A stretch of DNA of 64,000 bases from Bacteroides ihuae (GTDB lineage: Bacteria; Bacteroidota; Bacteroidia; Bacteroidales; Bacteroidaceae). The position numbers and the translations under genes were made by a program. Location: the NCBI RefSeq assembly GCF_900104585.1, contig NZ_FNVX01000004.1:186001-250000 (forward strand), in the 5' to 3' direction. Positions 37,039 through 46,377 of the stretch are shown here, piece by piece (position 1 is the stretch's first letter; every line of letters begins with the position of its first letter). The notes beneath the pieces are model-generated. The model was given only the letters and a program-made list of their open reading frames with translations. It was not told the origin of the DNA and ran no database searches.

Positions 37039-37078
37039 AGGGCTGGATTCCAAGAGAGGAAAACAGCCCTAATTTTTT
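37039..37078. terminator. Bidirectional terminator inside the right end of the IS
   Basis: AGGGCTG (37039-37045) pairs with CAGCCCT (37064-37070) and is followed by AATTTTTT on the plus strand; the minus strand also has T-rich sequence after the stem. It would shield the transposase from outside transcription and again stop plus-strand readthrough into GH92. Confidence 0.65.
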
Positions 37079-37107
37079 GGTCCACTAATTTTTACCGGAC
37101 AGCAATA

Positions 37108-37117
37108 ATTTTTAATT
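37108..37117 (+). repeat. Target-site duplication, right copy
   Basis: ATTTTTAATT, one base past the right inverted repeat. It matches the left copy exactly. Confidence 0.85.
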
Positions 37118-39380
37118 GCTGCCTTATGTACTTCTCCTCAATATGTATTCTCGCAGAAGCAAGAGAACTATGGACAATACGTTGACCCTATGATTGGCTC
37201 TGAAGGATTGGGTCGTGTCTTCATCGGCCCATCATGTCCATTTGGTATGGTAAAGCCCAGTCCTGATTGTACCTCAAAACCTAATAGCGGCTGGTTACCT
37301 ATGCCCACAGAAGTTACAGGCTTTAGTCAGGTGCACGTCAGCGGTACGGGTGGCGGACCTAAATATGGCAACATCCAGGTGATGCCTTTTAGCGGACCGT
37401 TAACTCAATTAGATCAGTCGGCACTTCGGAAAGAAGAGAAGACTACATTGGGTTATTATCAAACTAAATTTGAAGGCAATAACATCGAAACAGAGATCAC
37501 TACAGCCGAACGGGCTGCTTTCTACCGTTTCTCTTATCCCCAAACGGCTCACAAAGCTATAAAAATCGATGCTGCCTTTTTCTTGGGAGAGAGCCCCACA
37601 CCCAATACCAGAGAAGCTCAGCAATTCATTGGTTCTGAAATAGAAGTATTATCTGATTGCGAGGTAAGAGGCCATAGCCGCATTCGTGGAGGATGGAATA
37701 ATGGCAAAGCTTATACAGTCTATTTTTATGCGATCTTCGATCATCCTTTTGATGCTTTTACTTCATGGAAAGATAGTTTGCTGATGCCCAATCAAAAGTC
37801 ACAGTACGATGCAGGCAAAAAGACCGGGGTCTTGCTCTCTTTCAAAGATACATCCTACCAAAAACTCCAAATGAAGATTGGCATTTCGTTTGTTAGCTGC
37901 TTAAAAGCGAAAGAAAATATAAACGCAGAAATCGCTCATTGGGACTTCCAAAAAGCACATACAGAACTTTTAGAGAAATGGGAACAGCTATTGAGCCGCA
38001 TTGAGATTGATCCAAAGGCCTCTCCTCTTCAAAAGCGAATGTTCTATACCGGTCTGTATCATACGATGCTAATGCCCGTCGATCGTACGGGCGAAAACCC
38101 ACTGTGGCTCAGCGAGGCTCCTTACTACGATGATTTCTATGCTATCTGGGATACATACCGCACCTCTAATCCTCTCATTACATTGATCGATCCGCAGAGA
38201 GAAGTGAATATTGTTAACTCATTGATAGATATTTATAAGCAAGATGGCTACATGCCAGACGCTCGGAGTGGTAACTCCAATGGACGTACTCAGGGTGGCT
38301 CAAATGCAGAAGTACTGATTGCCGATGCTTATGTGAAAGGCTTAAAAGGGATCAATTACCAAGAGGGTCTTCAGGCAATGTTGAAAGACGCGTTGATTCC
38401 TCCGGGCGGCAACGAAGAACAAGAAGGACGTGGCGGATTAGTAGAATACAATCGACTGGGATATGTGCCTTACGGCATTGACCGATCAGGCAATCGAACG
38501 GTTGAATATTCATACAACGACTATAACATTGCTACGGTAGCCAAGGGATTAGGCGAAGAGGAGGTTTACAACCGCTTCATCAAACAGTCGGCCAATTGGA
38601 AAAATTTATGGCGCGATGACTATGAGAACAATGGTGCTAAAGGATTCATCATGCCTCGGGATGCCAATGGCAACTGGTTAGACGAAATTCCTTTCGGTTC
38701 CTCGAAAGTATATAGCCCCACTTTTCTTTATCACCCATTAATCAGTGAGGCACCCTGGTATCTTCCCTGGTGGAGTGCTTTCTTATACGAGGGTACTTCT
38801 TGGGAATATTCGTTGAGCATTCCTCAGGACGTTCCGGGTTTAATTGAGAAGTCGGGTGGCAAGGAGGCTTTTCAAAAACGATTGGACACCTTCTTCGATC
38901 GTAGTTATTATAATGTAAACAATGAGCCTTCATTTCTTACTCCTTGCTTATACCATTGGATTGGGAAACCCTATTTAAGTAGCGACAGAATTCACCAAAT
39001 TATATCCACTCACTTCAATGATTCGAGCATGGGACTTCCGGGAAATGATGATTCGGGTGCCATGTCTTCATGGTTGGCTTTTCACATGCTGGGGCTTTAT
39101 CCGAATGCCGGTCAGGCTTATTATCTGCTCAACACTCCCTTTTTAAAAGAGTCGGTGATTCATCTGGAAAACGGAAACTCATTCAAAATTAGTGCGCAGC
39201 AACTATCGGAGAAGAAACGATACGTAGGCAAAGCCTTATTGAATGGCAAACAACTAAATCGTGCATGGATTTCACATAAAGAATTAATGGAGGGCGGCGA
39301 ATTGGTCTTAGAAATGGTTGCCAAGCCGACTAAATGGGGTGCTCAGGAATTACCTCCTCAACAACTAAAGTAATACAAAG

Positions 39381-39953
39381 ATGAAACAAAGAAATAAGAT
39401 CATAGGAATGATGTTGCTGGCTATTTGCTTTTTTCTGCAAGTAGCTGCTCAAACGAACAATCAAATAATTGAAAAAAATGATACGCTACAGTACGTATTC
39501 AAATTACATGGGCAAACACGTCGTTATAATGTAGTAATAGAGCAGAAAGAGGGTGCTATGTGTTGGCAATGGTCTATCGTCAGGAATCTAAATCTACATA
39601 CGGGTTGCATTGTTACTTCACCTCAAGGGTTATCTAACGGAACCATGTTAAGTTTCTCTCAACCAAATGATGGTGAGCAACTTACTTTGAAAGAAAATGA
39701 GACTTTTGGGTGTATCTCTCAAGCAGCATTTCAATCTCTGATGACTGAAAAATCCTTCATCTACAACCATACAACCTATCGTCTCCAAAAAGTAGAAGGC
39801 TCATTTGAATTTGGTGGAACGCACTACCCTCTGTTGAAAGTAGTGGCCGATATTGATGGAACGGAACTTTGGATCGCCAAGAACTCTACTCTCCCACTTA
39901 TATGTAAAGTGTCAAAGAGTCCGTTGGGCATTGATTGGACAATTAATCTGTAA
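39381..39953 (+). CDS. Small exported hypothetical protein of PUL 2
   Basis: The 190-residue product has a signal peptide (about 1-23, CFFLQVAAQ) and a mostly beta body with no recognised family. Aromatic and polar residues are frequent (CWQWSIVRN). It lies 7 bp after GH92 and 13 bp before GH89 and belongs to the same transcription unit. A role as a small glycan-binding or accessory protein is a guess from position only. Confidence 0.82.
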   Translation: MKQRNKIIGMMLLAICFFLQVAAQTNNQIIEKNDTLQYVFKLHGQTRRYNVVIEQKEGAMCWQWSIVRNLNLHTGCIVTSPQGLSNGTMLSFSQPNDGEQLTLKENETFGCISQAAFQSLMTEKSFIYNHTTYRLQKVEGSFEFGGTHYPLLKVVADIDGTELWIAKNSTLPLICKVSKSPLGIDWTINL

Positions 39954-39966
39954 ATACAATAGTACT

Positions 39967-42132
39967 ATGAAAAAATATATCATCTGCTTTTCTCTGGCCT
40001 TTGGACTTTCTTTATTCTCATTTGCTAATAATCCTATCAAGGGATTATTGGAGCGTATTGATCAAGGGGCTTCTAAGAAGTTTATAGTTGAGGTCGTTAA
40101 TCAGCAGAACAATGACTTTTTTGAATTAGACCAAAAAGGTTCAAAGGTCGTGATTCGGGGTAACAATTATGTCAGCATCGCTACGGGACTAAATTGGTAC
40201 CTGAAGTATTATGCAGGTATTCAATTGTCGTGGAATGGCATGTCGGCTAAACTACCGAAAGTTTTGCCGGCAGTAAAGGAGAAAAAACATTTTGAAACTC
40301 CGTTGAAGTTACGTTATGATTTCAATTATTGCACTTATTCTTATTCCATGGCCTTTTGGGATTGGAATCGTTGGGAACAAGAGATTGATTGGATGGCACT
40401 TCATGGGGTAAATCTTCCGCTAGCTATTGTGGGAGAAGAATGCGTCTGGTTTAATATGCTGAAGAAGCTAGGTTACAGCAAGAAAGAAATCAATGAATTT
40501 ATTGCCGGACCGGCTTTTCTGGCTTGGTGGGAAATGAATAACCTGGAAGGTTGGGGTGGCCCAAATCCCGACAGTTGGTATGCTCAGCAAACAATCTTGC
40601 AGAAGAAAATATTAAAACGTATGCGCGAGTATGGCATCGAGCCCGTTTTCCCGGGATATTCGGGTATGCTTCCTCACAATGCGAAAGAGAAACTAGGATT
40701 GAATGTAGCAGATGCTGAACTATGGAATGGGTATATTCGCCCGACTTTTCTTCAGCCTACCGATAGTCGCTTCCAGGAGATTGCAGCACTCTATTATAAA
40801 GAGCTTGATGCTTTATTTGGCAAAGCCAACTATTACTCAATGGATCCCTTTCACGAAGCAAAGGGTATTGAAAGTGTCGATTTGGATGCAGCAGGAAAGG
40901 CTGTTATGGATGCAATGAAGAAGGTCAACCCGAAAGCTGTTTGGGTTGTGCAGGGTTGGACAGAGAATCCTCGTGATGAAATGATAAAAAACATGAAGAA
41001 TGGTGACTTACTGATACTTGATTTATTTAGTGAATGCCGACCTATGTGGGGTATGCAACCTTCACTTTGGTATCGTGAGCAGGGTTATCACCAACACGAT
41101 TGGCTATTCTGCATGTTGGAGAACTTTGGTGCAAATGTGGGACTTCATGGGCGCATGGATCAACTACTAAATAATTTCTACCAAACAAAGAATAATCCGT
41201 TAGCTGCACATCTAAAAGGTATCGGTTTTACCATGGAGGGTATAGAAAACAATCCGGTAATGTTTGAGTTGATGTCAGAACTTCCCTGGCGTACAGAGGA
41301 AATTACCAAAGAGAGCTGGATAAAGGAATATACAGCAGCTCGTTATGGCGCTAAAGACAAAGTGATTAATGAAACATGGAGCATTTTGGCCAATGGAATA
41401 TACAATTGTCCTCAAGGAAATAACCAACAAGGTGCACACGAGTCTATTTTCTGTGGACGTCCTTCGCAAAATAATTTTCAAGCCTCCAGTTGGTCAAAGA
41501 TGCAGAACTATTATGATCCTACAACAACGGCTGATGCAGCACGTTTATTGCTAAGCGTTGCCGATCAATATCGTGGAAATAATAACTTTGAATATGACTT
41601 GGTTGACATTGTTCGTCAGGCCATCTCTGATCAAGCAAGAATCGTATATAACAGAACCATTGCCGATTTCAAAAGTTTTGATAAAAAAAGTTTCGAAGCG
41701 GATTCAAAAGAGTTTTTAGATCTATTACTGGCACAGGATAAACTGCTCGGTACAAGAAAAGAGTTCCGTGTAGGTAATTGGACTCAGCAAGCACGTGCCT
41801 TAGGCAACACTGAAGAAGAGAAAAATCTGTATGAATGGAATGCACGAGTGCAAATCACCACATGGGGTAACCGTTTCTCGGCCAATGACGGCGGACTGCG
41901 TGACTATGCTCACAAAGAATGGAATGGAATTTTAAAAGACTTCTACTATAAAAGATGGAGTGCTTATTGGCAAGTACTACGAGATGTATTAGCCGGTAAA
42001 CCAATGGTTGAACTAGATTATTACGCCATGGAAGAACCTTGGACAAAGGCAACGAACATCTACACCGCTGAACCTGAAGGCGATTGTGTTACAACAGCTA
42101 AAGAAGTTTTCAAGAAAGCTTTCGGCAAATAA
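39967..42132 (+). CDS. GH89 alpha-N-acetylglucosaminidase (NAGLU family), exported
   Basis: The 721-residue product (ATG at 39967 with signal peptide MKKYIICFSLAFGLSLFSFA; an upstream in-frame ATG in the previous gene is rejected) matches human NAGLU in order: RYDFNYCTYSYSMAFWDW, VNLPLAIVGEECVW, general acid Glu297 in DPFHEA, WTENPRD, and nucleophile Glu424 in GFTMEGIEN, the counterpart of PEGISQNE. These enzymes remove terminal alpha-linked GlcNAc, known from heparan sulfate and mucin glycans. It is 29 bp before the HGSNAT-like gene. Confidence 0.95.
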   Translation: MKKYIICFSLAFGLSLFSFANNPIKGLLERIDQGASKKFIVEVVNQQNNDFFELDQKGSKVVIRGNNYVSIATGLNWYLKYYAGIQLSWNGMSAKLPKVLPAVKEKKHFETPLKLRYDFNYCTYSYSMAFWDWNRWEQEIDWMALHGVNLPLAIVGEECVWFNMLKKLGYSKKEINEFIAGPAFLAWWEMNNLEGWGGPNPDSWYAQQTILQKKILKRMREYGIEPVFPGYSGMLPHNAKEKLGLNVADAELWNGYIRPTFLQPTDSRFQEIAALYYKELDALFGKANYYSMDPFHEAKGIESVDLDAAGKAVMDAMKKVNPKAVWVVQGWTENPRDEMIKNMKNGDLLILDLFSECRPMWGMQPSLWYREQGYHQHDWLFCMLENFGANVGLHGRMDQLLNNFYQTKNNPLAAHLKGIGFTMEGIENNPVMFELMSELPWRTEEITKESWIKEYTAARYGAKDKVINETWSILANGIYNCPQGNNQQGAHESIFCGRPSQNNFQASSWSKMQNYYDPTTTADAARLLLSVADQYRGNNNFEYDLVDIVRQAISDQARIVYNRTIADFKSFDKKSFEADSKEFLDLLLAQDKLLGTRKEFRVGNWTQQARALGNTEEEKNLYEWNARVQITTWGNRFSANDGGLRDYAHKEWNGILKDFYYKRWSAYWQVLRDVLAGKPMVELDYYAMEEPWTKATNIYTAEPEGDCVTTAKEVFKKAFGK

Positions 42133-42161
42133 TGATTATAATCAATTAATTGAATATAAAG

Positions 42162-43247
42162 ATGGATCTATCGCAAAAAAAACAAAGATTACTATCCTTG
42201 GATGTACTGCGCGGACTAACCGTTGCAGGTATGATATTAGTCAACAATGGTGGAGGAGATTCCTCGTATGAACCTTTGCGCCATGCAGCTTGGAATGGTC
42301 TTTCGTTGGCTGATCTTGTCTTCCCTTTCTTTCTATTCATGGTAGGTATCTCTACGTATATTTCATTGCGAAAGTATCAATTCGAATGGTCTGGTTCGTT
42401 AGTTCTGAAGATTTTAAAACGCACCTGCATCATTATATTGATAGGGTGTAGCATTCATTGGTTTGAGGCATGTTGCAAAGGAGATTCTTTCCCCTTTGAT
42501 CATTTACGGTTTACGGGCGTCTTACAGCGAATAGGTCTCTGTTATGGCATTGTTTCCATCATAGCCATTACTATAAAACATAAATGGACATTATGGCTAT
42601 GCGGTGCATTGTTAGTAGGATATACAGCCATTCTTTACTGGGGCAATGGCTATGCCTGTGATACCACTAACATTTTATCCATCACAGATCGTTTAATCTT
42701 TGGAACAGCGCATCTCTATCATAAAAGTCCGATTGATCCTGAAGGATTACTAGGCATCATCCCCTCCATTGCTCACACCCTGATTGGCTTCTGGTGTGGT
42801 AAATTGATCATAGAGAAGCAAACATTGGATCAAAAAATAATGCATCTGCTTCTTTTCGGCTTTGTGTTAATGACTATTGGCCTGACCTTCTCGTATGGCA
42901 TGCCCATGAATAAAAGAATCTGGTCACCTACATTGGTGTTGTTCACTTGTGGTATGGCGGCTAGCTTATTAGCTTTCCTCATGTATATCATAGACGTCGA
43001 AGAGCATAAGAGTTGGACACCTTTCTTCGTCTGTTTTGGTGTCAATCCTCTTTTTATTTATGTGATGAGTGAATTATTGTCAGTTGTTTTCGGGCAGTAT
43101 GGCATCTCTGGCTATTTATACAACGAAATTCATTCTCTTATAACGAATGCACAAGTCTCATCGTTAGTGTATGCCCTCATTTTTGTCTTTGTGAACTGGG
43201 GAATTGGTTATCCTCTCTATAAAAGGCATATATATATTAAGATATGA
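42162..43247 (+). CDS. DUF5009/HGSNAT-like membrane acetyltransferase
   Basis: The 361-residue protein (ATG at 42162; an in-frame TTG four codons upstream is rejected) opens with LSLDVLRGLTVAGMILVNN and has the family motif RHAAWNGLSLADLVFPFFLF, in which His41 matches the catalytic His of human heparan-alpha-glucosaminide N-acetyltransferase. About ten membrane helices follow. HGSNAT-type proteins take acetyl-CoA on one face and acetylate terminal glucosamine on the other. Next to GH89, it could acetylate terminal alpha-GlcN in the periplasm so that GH89 can remove it. Confidence 0.88.
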   Translation: MDLSQKKQRLLSLDVLRGLTVAGMILVNNGGGDSSYEPLRHAAWNGLSLADLVFPFFLFMVGISTYISLRKYQFEWSGSLVLKILKRTCIIILIGCSIHWFEACCKGDSFPFDHLRFTGVLQRIGLCYGIVSIIAITIKHKWTLWLCGALLVGYTAILYWGNGYACDTTNILSITDRLIFGTAHLYHKSPIDPEGLLGIIPSIAHTLIGFWCGKLIIEKQTLDQKIMHLLLFGFVLMTIGLTFSYGMPMNKRIWSPTLVLFTCGMAASLLAFLMYIIDVEEHKSWTPFFVCFGVNPLFIYVMSELLSVVFGQYGISGYLYNEIHSLITNAQVSSLVYALIFVFVNWGIGYPLYKRHIYIKI

Positions 43248-43320
43248 TGAAGAAATAGGGAGCTGTTCAAAAATACACCTTTTATTTTTAATTTTCTCCC
43301 TACTCTATCAAGCCAACCTT

Positions 43321-43328
43321 TACATTTG
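43321..43328 (+). promoter_or_regulatory. -7 promoter box (TACATTTG) before susC of PUL 2
   Basis: Perfect TAnnTTTG match 45 bp before the SusC ATG. It could drive susCD independently of the blocked upstream promoter. Confidence 0.55.
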
Positions 43329-43373
43329 CCTACAATAAATCGTTTTTATTAACCTTTAATTAATTATTACGTT

Positions 43374-46355
43374 ATGCGAAAAACAGTTTTTTTTAATCTA
43401 TTCGTCTTTCTGATAACTAGCATTTCCGCTTTTGCTCAAAGCAGCATATCCGGAAAAGTAAAAGACGAGAAAGGGGAAACACTTGTTGGTGTGAATGTCC
43501 TTGTAAAAGGAACAACCATCGGTACGATTACCGATATGGATGGTTCTTTTGAAATTAAGGCTGCTTCCGGGAAGACTCTTGCATTTACTTATATAGGATA
43601 CATCCCTCAAGAAGTAAAAGTCACTAATCAATCCTCTATGACTGTCATATTGAAAGAGGACAATAAAACATTGGATGAAGTAGTAGTGATAGGCTACGGC
43701 AGCATGACCCGTAAGGATGTTACCAGTTCTATTACGACAGTGAAAGCTGACAAACTGAATACCGGTGTGTATACTGATCCCGGGCAGTTGCTGCAAGGCA
43801 AAGTACCCGGATTAACGGTCGTTCAGAGTAGTGACCCTACAGCAGGAACAACTTCTATCTCTCTTCGTGGCGCATCTTCTTTTCGTACAGGTGAAGCGAT
43901 GGAGCCTTATTATGTTATTGACGGTATTCCCGGCATGTCTTTAAACCTTATAGCTCCAGAGGACATTGAATCCATTGATGTACTTCGCGACGCATCTGCA
44001 ACTGCCATTTACGGTTCTAAGGCTGCCAATGGTGTGATTGTTATCACAACAAAGAAAGGAAGCAAAAATGACCGTTCATCTGTTTCGTATAGTGGTTATG
44101 TTGGATTTGATAACATTGCCAAACGCCTTGATATGATGTCGGCCAGTGATTTGCTCTCTTATGCAGCGGCTAACAATATTACACTACCTAACAATGAGGG
44201 TTACAATACGAATTGGAACGATGAAGTGCTTCGTACAGCAGTTAGTCACAATCATAACATTTCTATTAACGGAGGAAACGAACGTTCCAGCTACAATGCC
44301 AGCTTGAGTTACTTAAGCAAGGAAGGTATTGTACGCGGTACTGAATTTGAGCGTATTTCAGGTCGTGCTTATGCGCAGACAAAATGTTTGAATGATCGTC
44401 TGACTTTGGCTTTCAATGTTAGTGCAGTGCAGAGTAAAGGTAAGACTGTTTCATCAAGCAAAGACGGTCAAAGTGTTTTTGATGCCATGAACTATTATTC
44501 ACCCTTACTTCCTACAAAAAACGAAGATGGAACGTGGTATAATTACACCTCAACAAGTCAATATTATAACCCGATGTCCATGATTTATGAGGATACTTAT
44601 GAAACGGTTAAGAAATTGCTTCAGGGAACAGGTAAGGCGACTCTAGAAATCAATAAGGATTTGTTTTGGAACTTGAATCTTTCTTATGAAAACGAACAAG
44701 TTAATTATAATAATTACAATACGACAGAGTCTCAGATCGTTACTGCTAATGGACAGGCTTATCGTGGAGCTCTTGAGAATAAAAAGAAAGTGCTGGAAAC
44801 TTATTTCAATTATGATCATACATTTGCCAATGCACATAAATTAGGTTTGATGGCCGGTTATTCTTATGATCAGAAGGACAATAACAATGGATTTGGTCTT
44901 ACGGTTTATGATTTCTATAGCAATGCTACTTCATACTATAACCCTACTTATGCTAACAAAATGGATATGAGTGGCATAACTGTCTATCCACTGGAAACAC
45001 TCCGCATGATTTCTTTCTATGGTCGTTTGAATTATTCATATAATAGCAAATATATGCTTCAGGCTACAGTTCGTCGTGATGGTTCTTCTGCTTTCGGTGC
45101 GAACAATCGTTGGGGAACATTCCCTTCCGCATCTCTTGCATGGCGTATGAGCGAAGAGAAATTCATCAAAGATCTGAACGTGTTTGATGATTTGAAGTTC
45201 CGCGTAGGTTATGGTGTCAGCGGTAACTCTTTGGGATTTGGCGCTTTCCAGGCAATTCAGACTTATGGTCCTTCCGGATGGTTTACCTATACAGACGCTA
45301 ATGGAAATTCCAGTCTTTACCGTACAATAGCTGCTCAGTCAAATGCAAATCCTAATTTGAAATGGGAACGAACTGCAATGCTTAATGTAGGCTTTGATTT
45401 TACTTTCTTCGGAGGGCGCCTGGGTGGTACAATCGAATATTATGATAAGCGTACAAGCGATTTGATTTATTCATATAATGTATCAACAAACCGCTATCCT
45501 TATAACACTATGATTGCAAATGTAGGTGATATTAACAATAAAGGTATTGAACTTACAATCAATGCAACCCCTATCAGTACAAAGAAATTCACTTGGGATA
45601 CAAGCTTGAACCTTTCACACAACAAAAATAATGTGAAGAGTATTTCCAATAGTGATTATTCTGTAGATTATATTTCAACAGGTGATCCGGAAATTGCAGG
45701 TTATTCTTCAAACGCACAAGTAGAGCGTATTATGGAAGGTCATCCACTTGGAACTTTCTATACTTATGAATGGGCTGGTTATAACTCAGACGGCATATCA
45801 GTATTCTACAAACATGATCCGGAAACTGGTGAACGTACCGGTGAAACAACAAAAGACCCGGTTGATACAGACCGTACCATTACAGGTAGTGCACAACCTA
45901 AGTTGAATTTGGGTTGGACAAACAACTTCAAATATAAAAATTGGAGTTTGGACTTGTTCTTTACAGGAGTCTTTGGCAATAAAATTTATAATGCAACTAG
46001 CGAGCAATATAGCAACGTGAGTTTCGTTACCGAAGGTAGAAATGTATTGAAATCAGTAGCTACAGAACAAAAAGCTACAGATGTTCAGTCACAAGCTCCT
46101 TCTGATCGTTGGTTAGAGAATGGAGACTATCTCCGTCTGTCAACTCTTTCTTTGGGTTACTCTTTCGGAAAGATGGGTAATTGGGCGAATTCACTCAGGG
46201 TATATGCAACCTGCAATAACTTGTTTACAATTACCGGCTATTCCGGTCGTGATCCTGAAATTAATCTTGGTGGCTTGGATCCGGGAATCGATAGACGTAC
46301 GAACTATTATCCTCGTACTCGTACATTTATGTTAGGTGTAAATGTTAATTTCTAA
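43374..46355 (+). CDS. SusC-like TonB-dependent outer-membrane transporter
   Basis: The 993-residue protein has a signal peptide (about 1-21, FLITSISAFAQ), a carboxypeptidase-D-like regulatory domain (about 23-105, SGKVKDEKGETLVGVNVLVKG), a plug (from about 110, DEVVVIGYGSMTRKDV) and a 22-strand barrel ending in TFMLGVNVNF. Length is typical for SusC. With the SusD 22 bp downstream it forms the PUL 2 importer, handling oligosaccharides made by surface enzymes. Confidence 0.96.
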   Translation: MRKTVFFNLFVFLITSISAFAQSSISGKVKDEKGETLVGVNVLVKGTTIGTITDMDGSFEIKAASGKTLAFTYIGYIPQEVKVTNQSSMTVILKEDNKTLDEVVVIGYGSMTRKDVTSSITTVKADKLNTGVYTDPGQLLQGKVPGLTVVQSSDPTAGTTSISLRGASSFRTGEAMEPYYVIDGIPGMSLNLIAPEDIESIDVLRDASATAIYGSKAANGVIVITTKKGSKNDRSSVSYSGYVGFDNIAKRLDMMSASDLLSYAAANNITLPNNEGYNTNWNDEVLRTAVSHNHNISINGGNERSSYNASLSYLSKEGIVRGTEFERISGRAYAQTKCLNDRLTLAFNVSAVQSKGKTVSSSKDGQSVFDAMNYYSPLLPTKNEDGTWYNYTSTSQYYNPMSMIYEDTYETVKKLLQGTGKATLEINKDLFWNLNLSYENEQVNYNNYNTTESQIVTANGQAYRGALENKKKVLETYFNYDHTFANAHKLGLMAGYSYDQKDNNNGFGLTVYDFYSNATSYYNPTYANKMDMSGITVYPLETLRMISFYGRLNYSYNSKYMLQATVRRDGSSAFGANNRWGTFPSASLAWRMSEEKFIKDLNVFDDLKFRVGYGVSGNSLGFGAFQAIQTYGPSGWFTYTDANGNSSLYRTIAAQSNANPNLKWERTAMLNVGFDFTFFGGRLGGTIEYYDKRTSDLIYSYNVSTNRYPYNTMIANVGDINNKGIELTINATPISTKKFTWDTSLNLSHNKNNVKSISNSDYSVDYISTGDPEIAGYSSNAQVERIMEGHPLGTFYTYEWAGYNSDGISVFYKHDPETGERTGETTKDPVDTDRTITGSAQPKLNLGWTNNFKYKNWSLDLFFTGVFGNKIYNATSEQYSNVSFVTEGRNVLKSVATEQKATDVQSQAPSDRWLENGDYLRLSTLSLGYSFGKMGNWANSLRVYATCNNLFTITGYSGRDPEINLGGLDPGIDRRTNYYPRTRTFMLGVNVNF

Positions 46356-46377
46356 TCATCTAAAAATTGAACTTACA

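Larger units (their letters stand above)
35701..37106 (-). mobile_element. IS4-family insertion sequence
   Basis: A 1.4-kb element with 20-bp perfect terminal inverted repeats: ATTGCTGTCCGGTAAAAATT at 35701-35720 and its complement at 37087-37106. It carries one transposase gene on the minus strand, with a hairpin terminator inside each end. It is flanked by a 10-bp direct repeat, a duplication size common in the IS4 family. The sequence between the copies looks intact, so the element may be active. Intact ends and an exactly repairable target suggest a fairly recent insertion. Confidence 0.93.
35668..39373 (+). pseudogene. GH92 exo-alpha-mannosidase gene interrupted by an IS element
   Basis: The gene starts at ATG 35668. 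Eleven codons (MNRPIYLLFLI) run into the duplicated target at 35700. Removing the element and one target copy (35701-37117) continues in frame as AALCTSPQYVFSQ..., completing a signal peptide and a protein of about 762 residues. The downstream body has GH92 marks: HVSGTGGGPKYGN, DTYRTSNPL, GNDDSGAMSSW and GLYPNAG. GH92 enzymes are calcium-dependent inverting alpha-mannosidases acting on host-type glycans. As it stands, an in-frame TAA spans 37106-37108 and the first downstream ATG (37190) would give a protein without an export signal, so the enzyme is probably lost or misplaced. Confidence 0.92.

Noticed and set aside
35701..37106. Composite transposon or cargo in the insertion element
   Set aside because: The element holds one transposase gene only and there is one copy in the window.
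37190..39373. GH92 as an intact gene starting at ATG 37190
   Set aside because: The frame is open upstream to the IS junction and the missing signal peptide codons are found on the other side of the IS, so this ATG is an internal Met.
39853..39966. Longer GH89 start inside the preceding gene
   Set aside because: The ATG at 39967 opens a standard signal peptide and leaves a 13-bp gap; the extension is a shifted reading of the previous gene.
43321..43373. Invertible promoter upstream of susC
   Set aside because: No inverted repeats flank the promoter and no recombinase gene is nearby.
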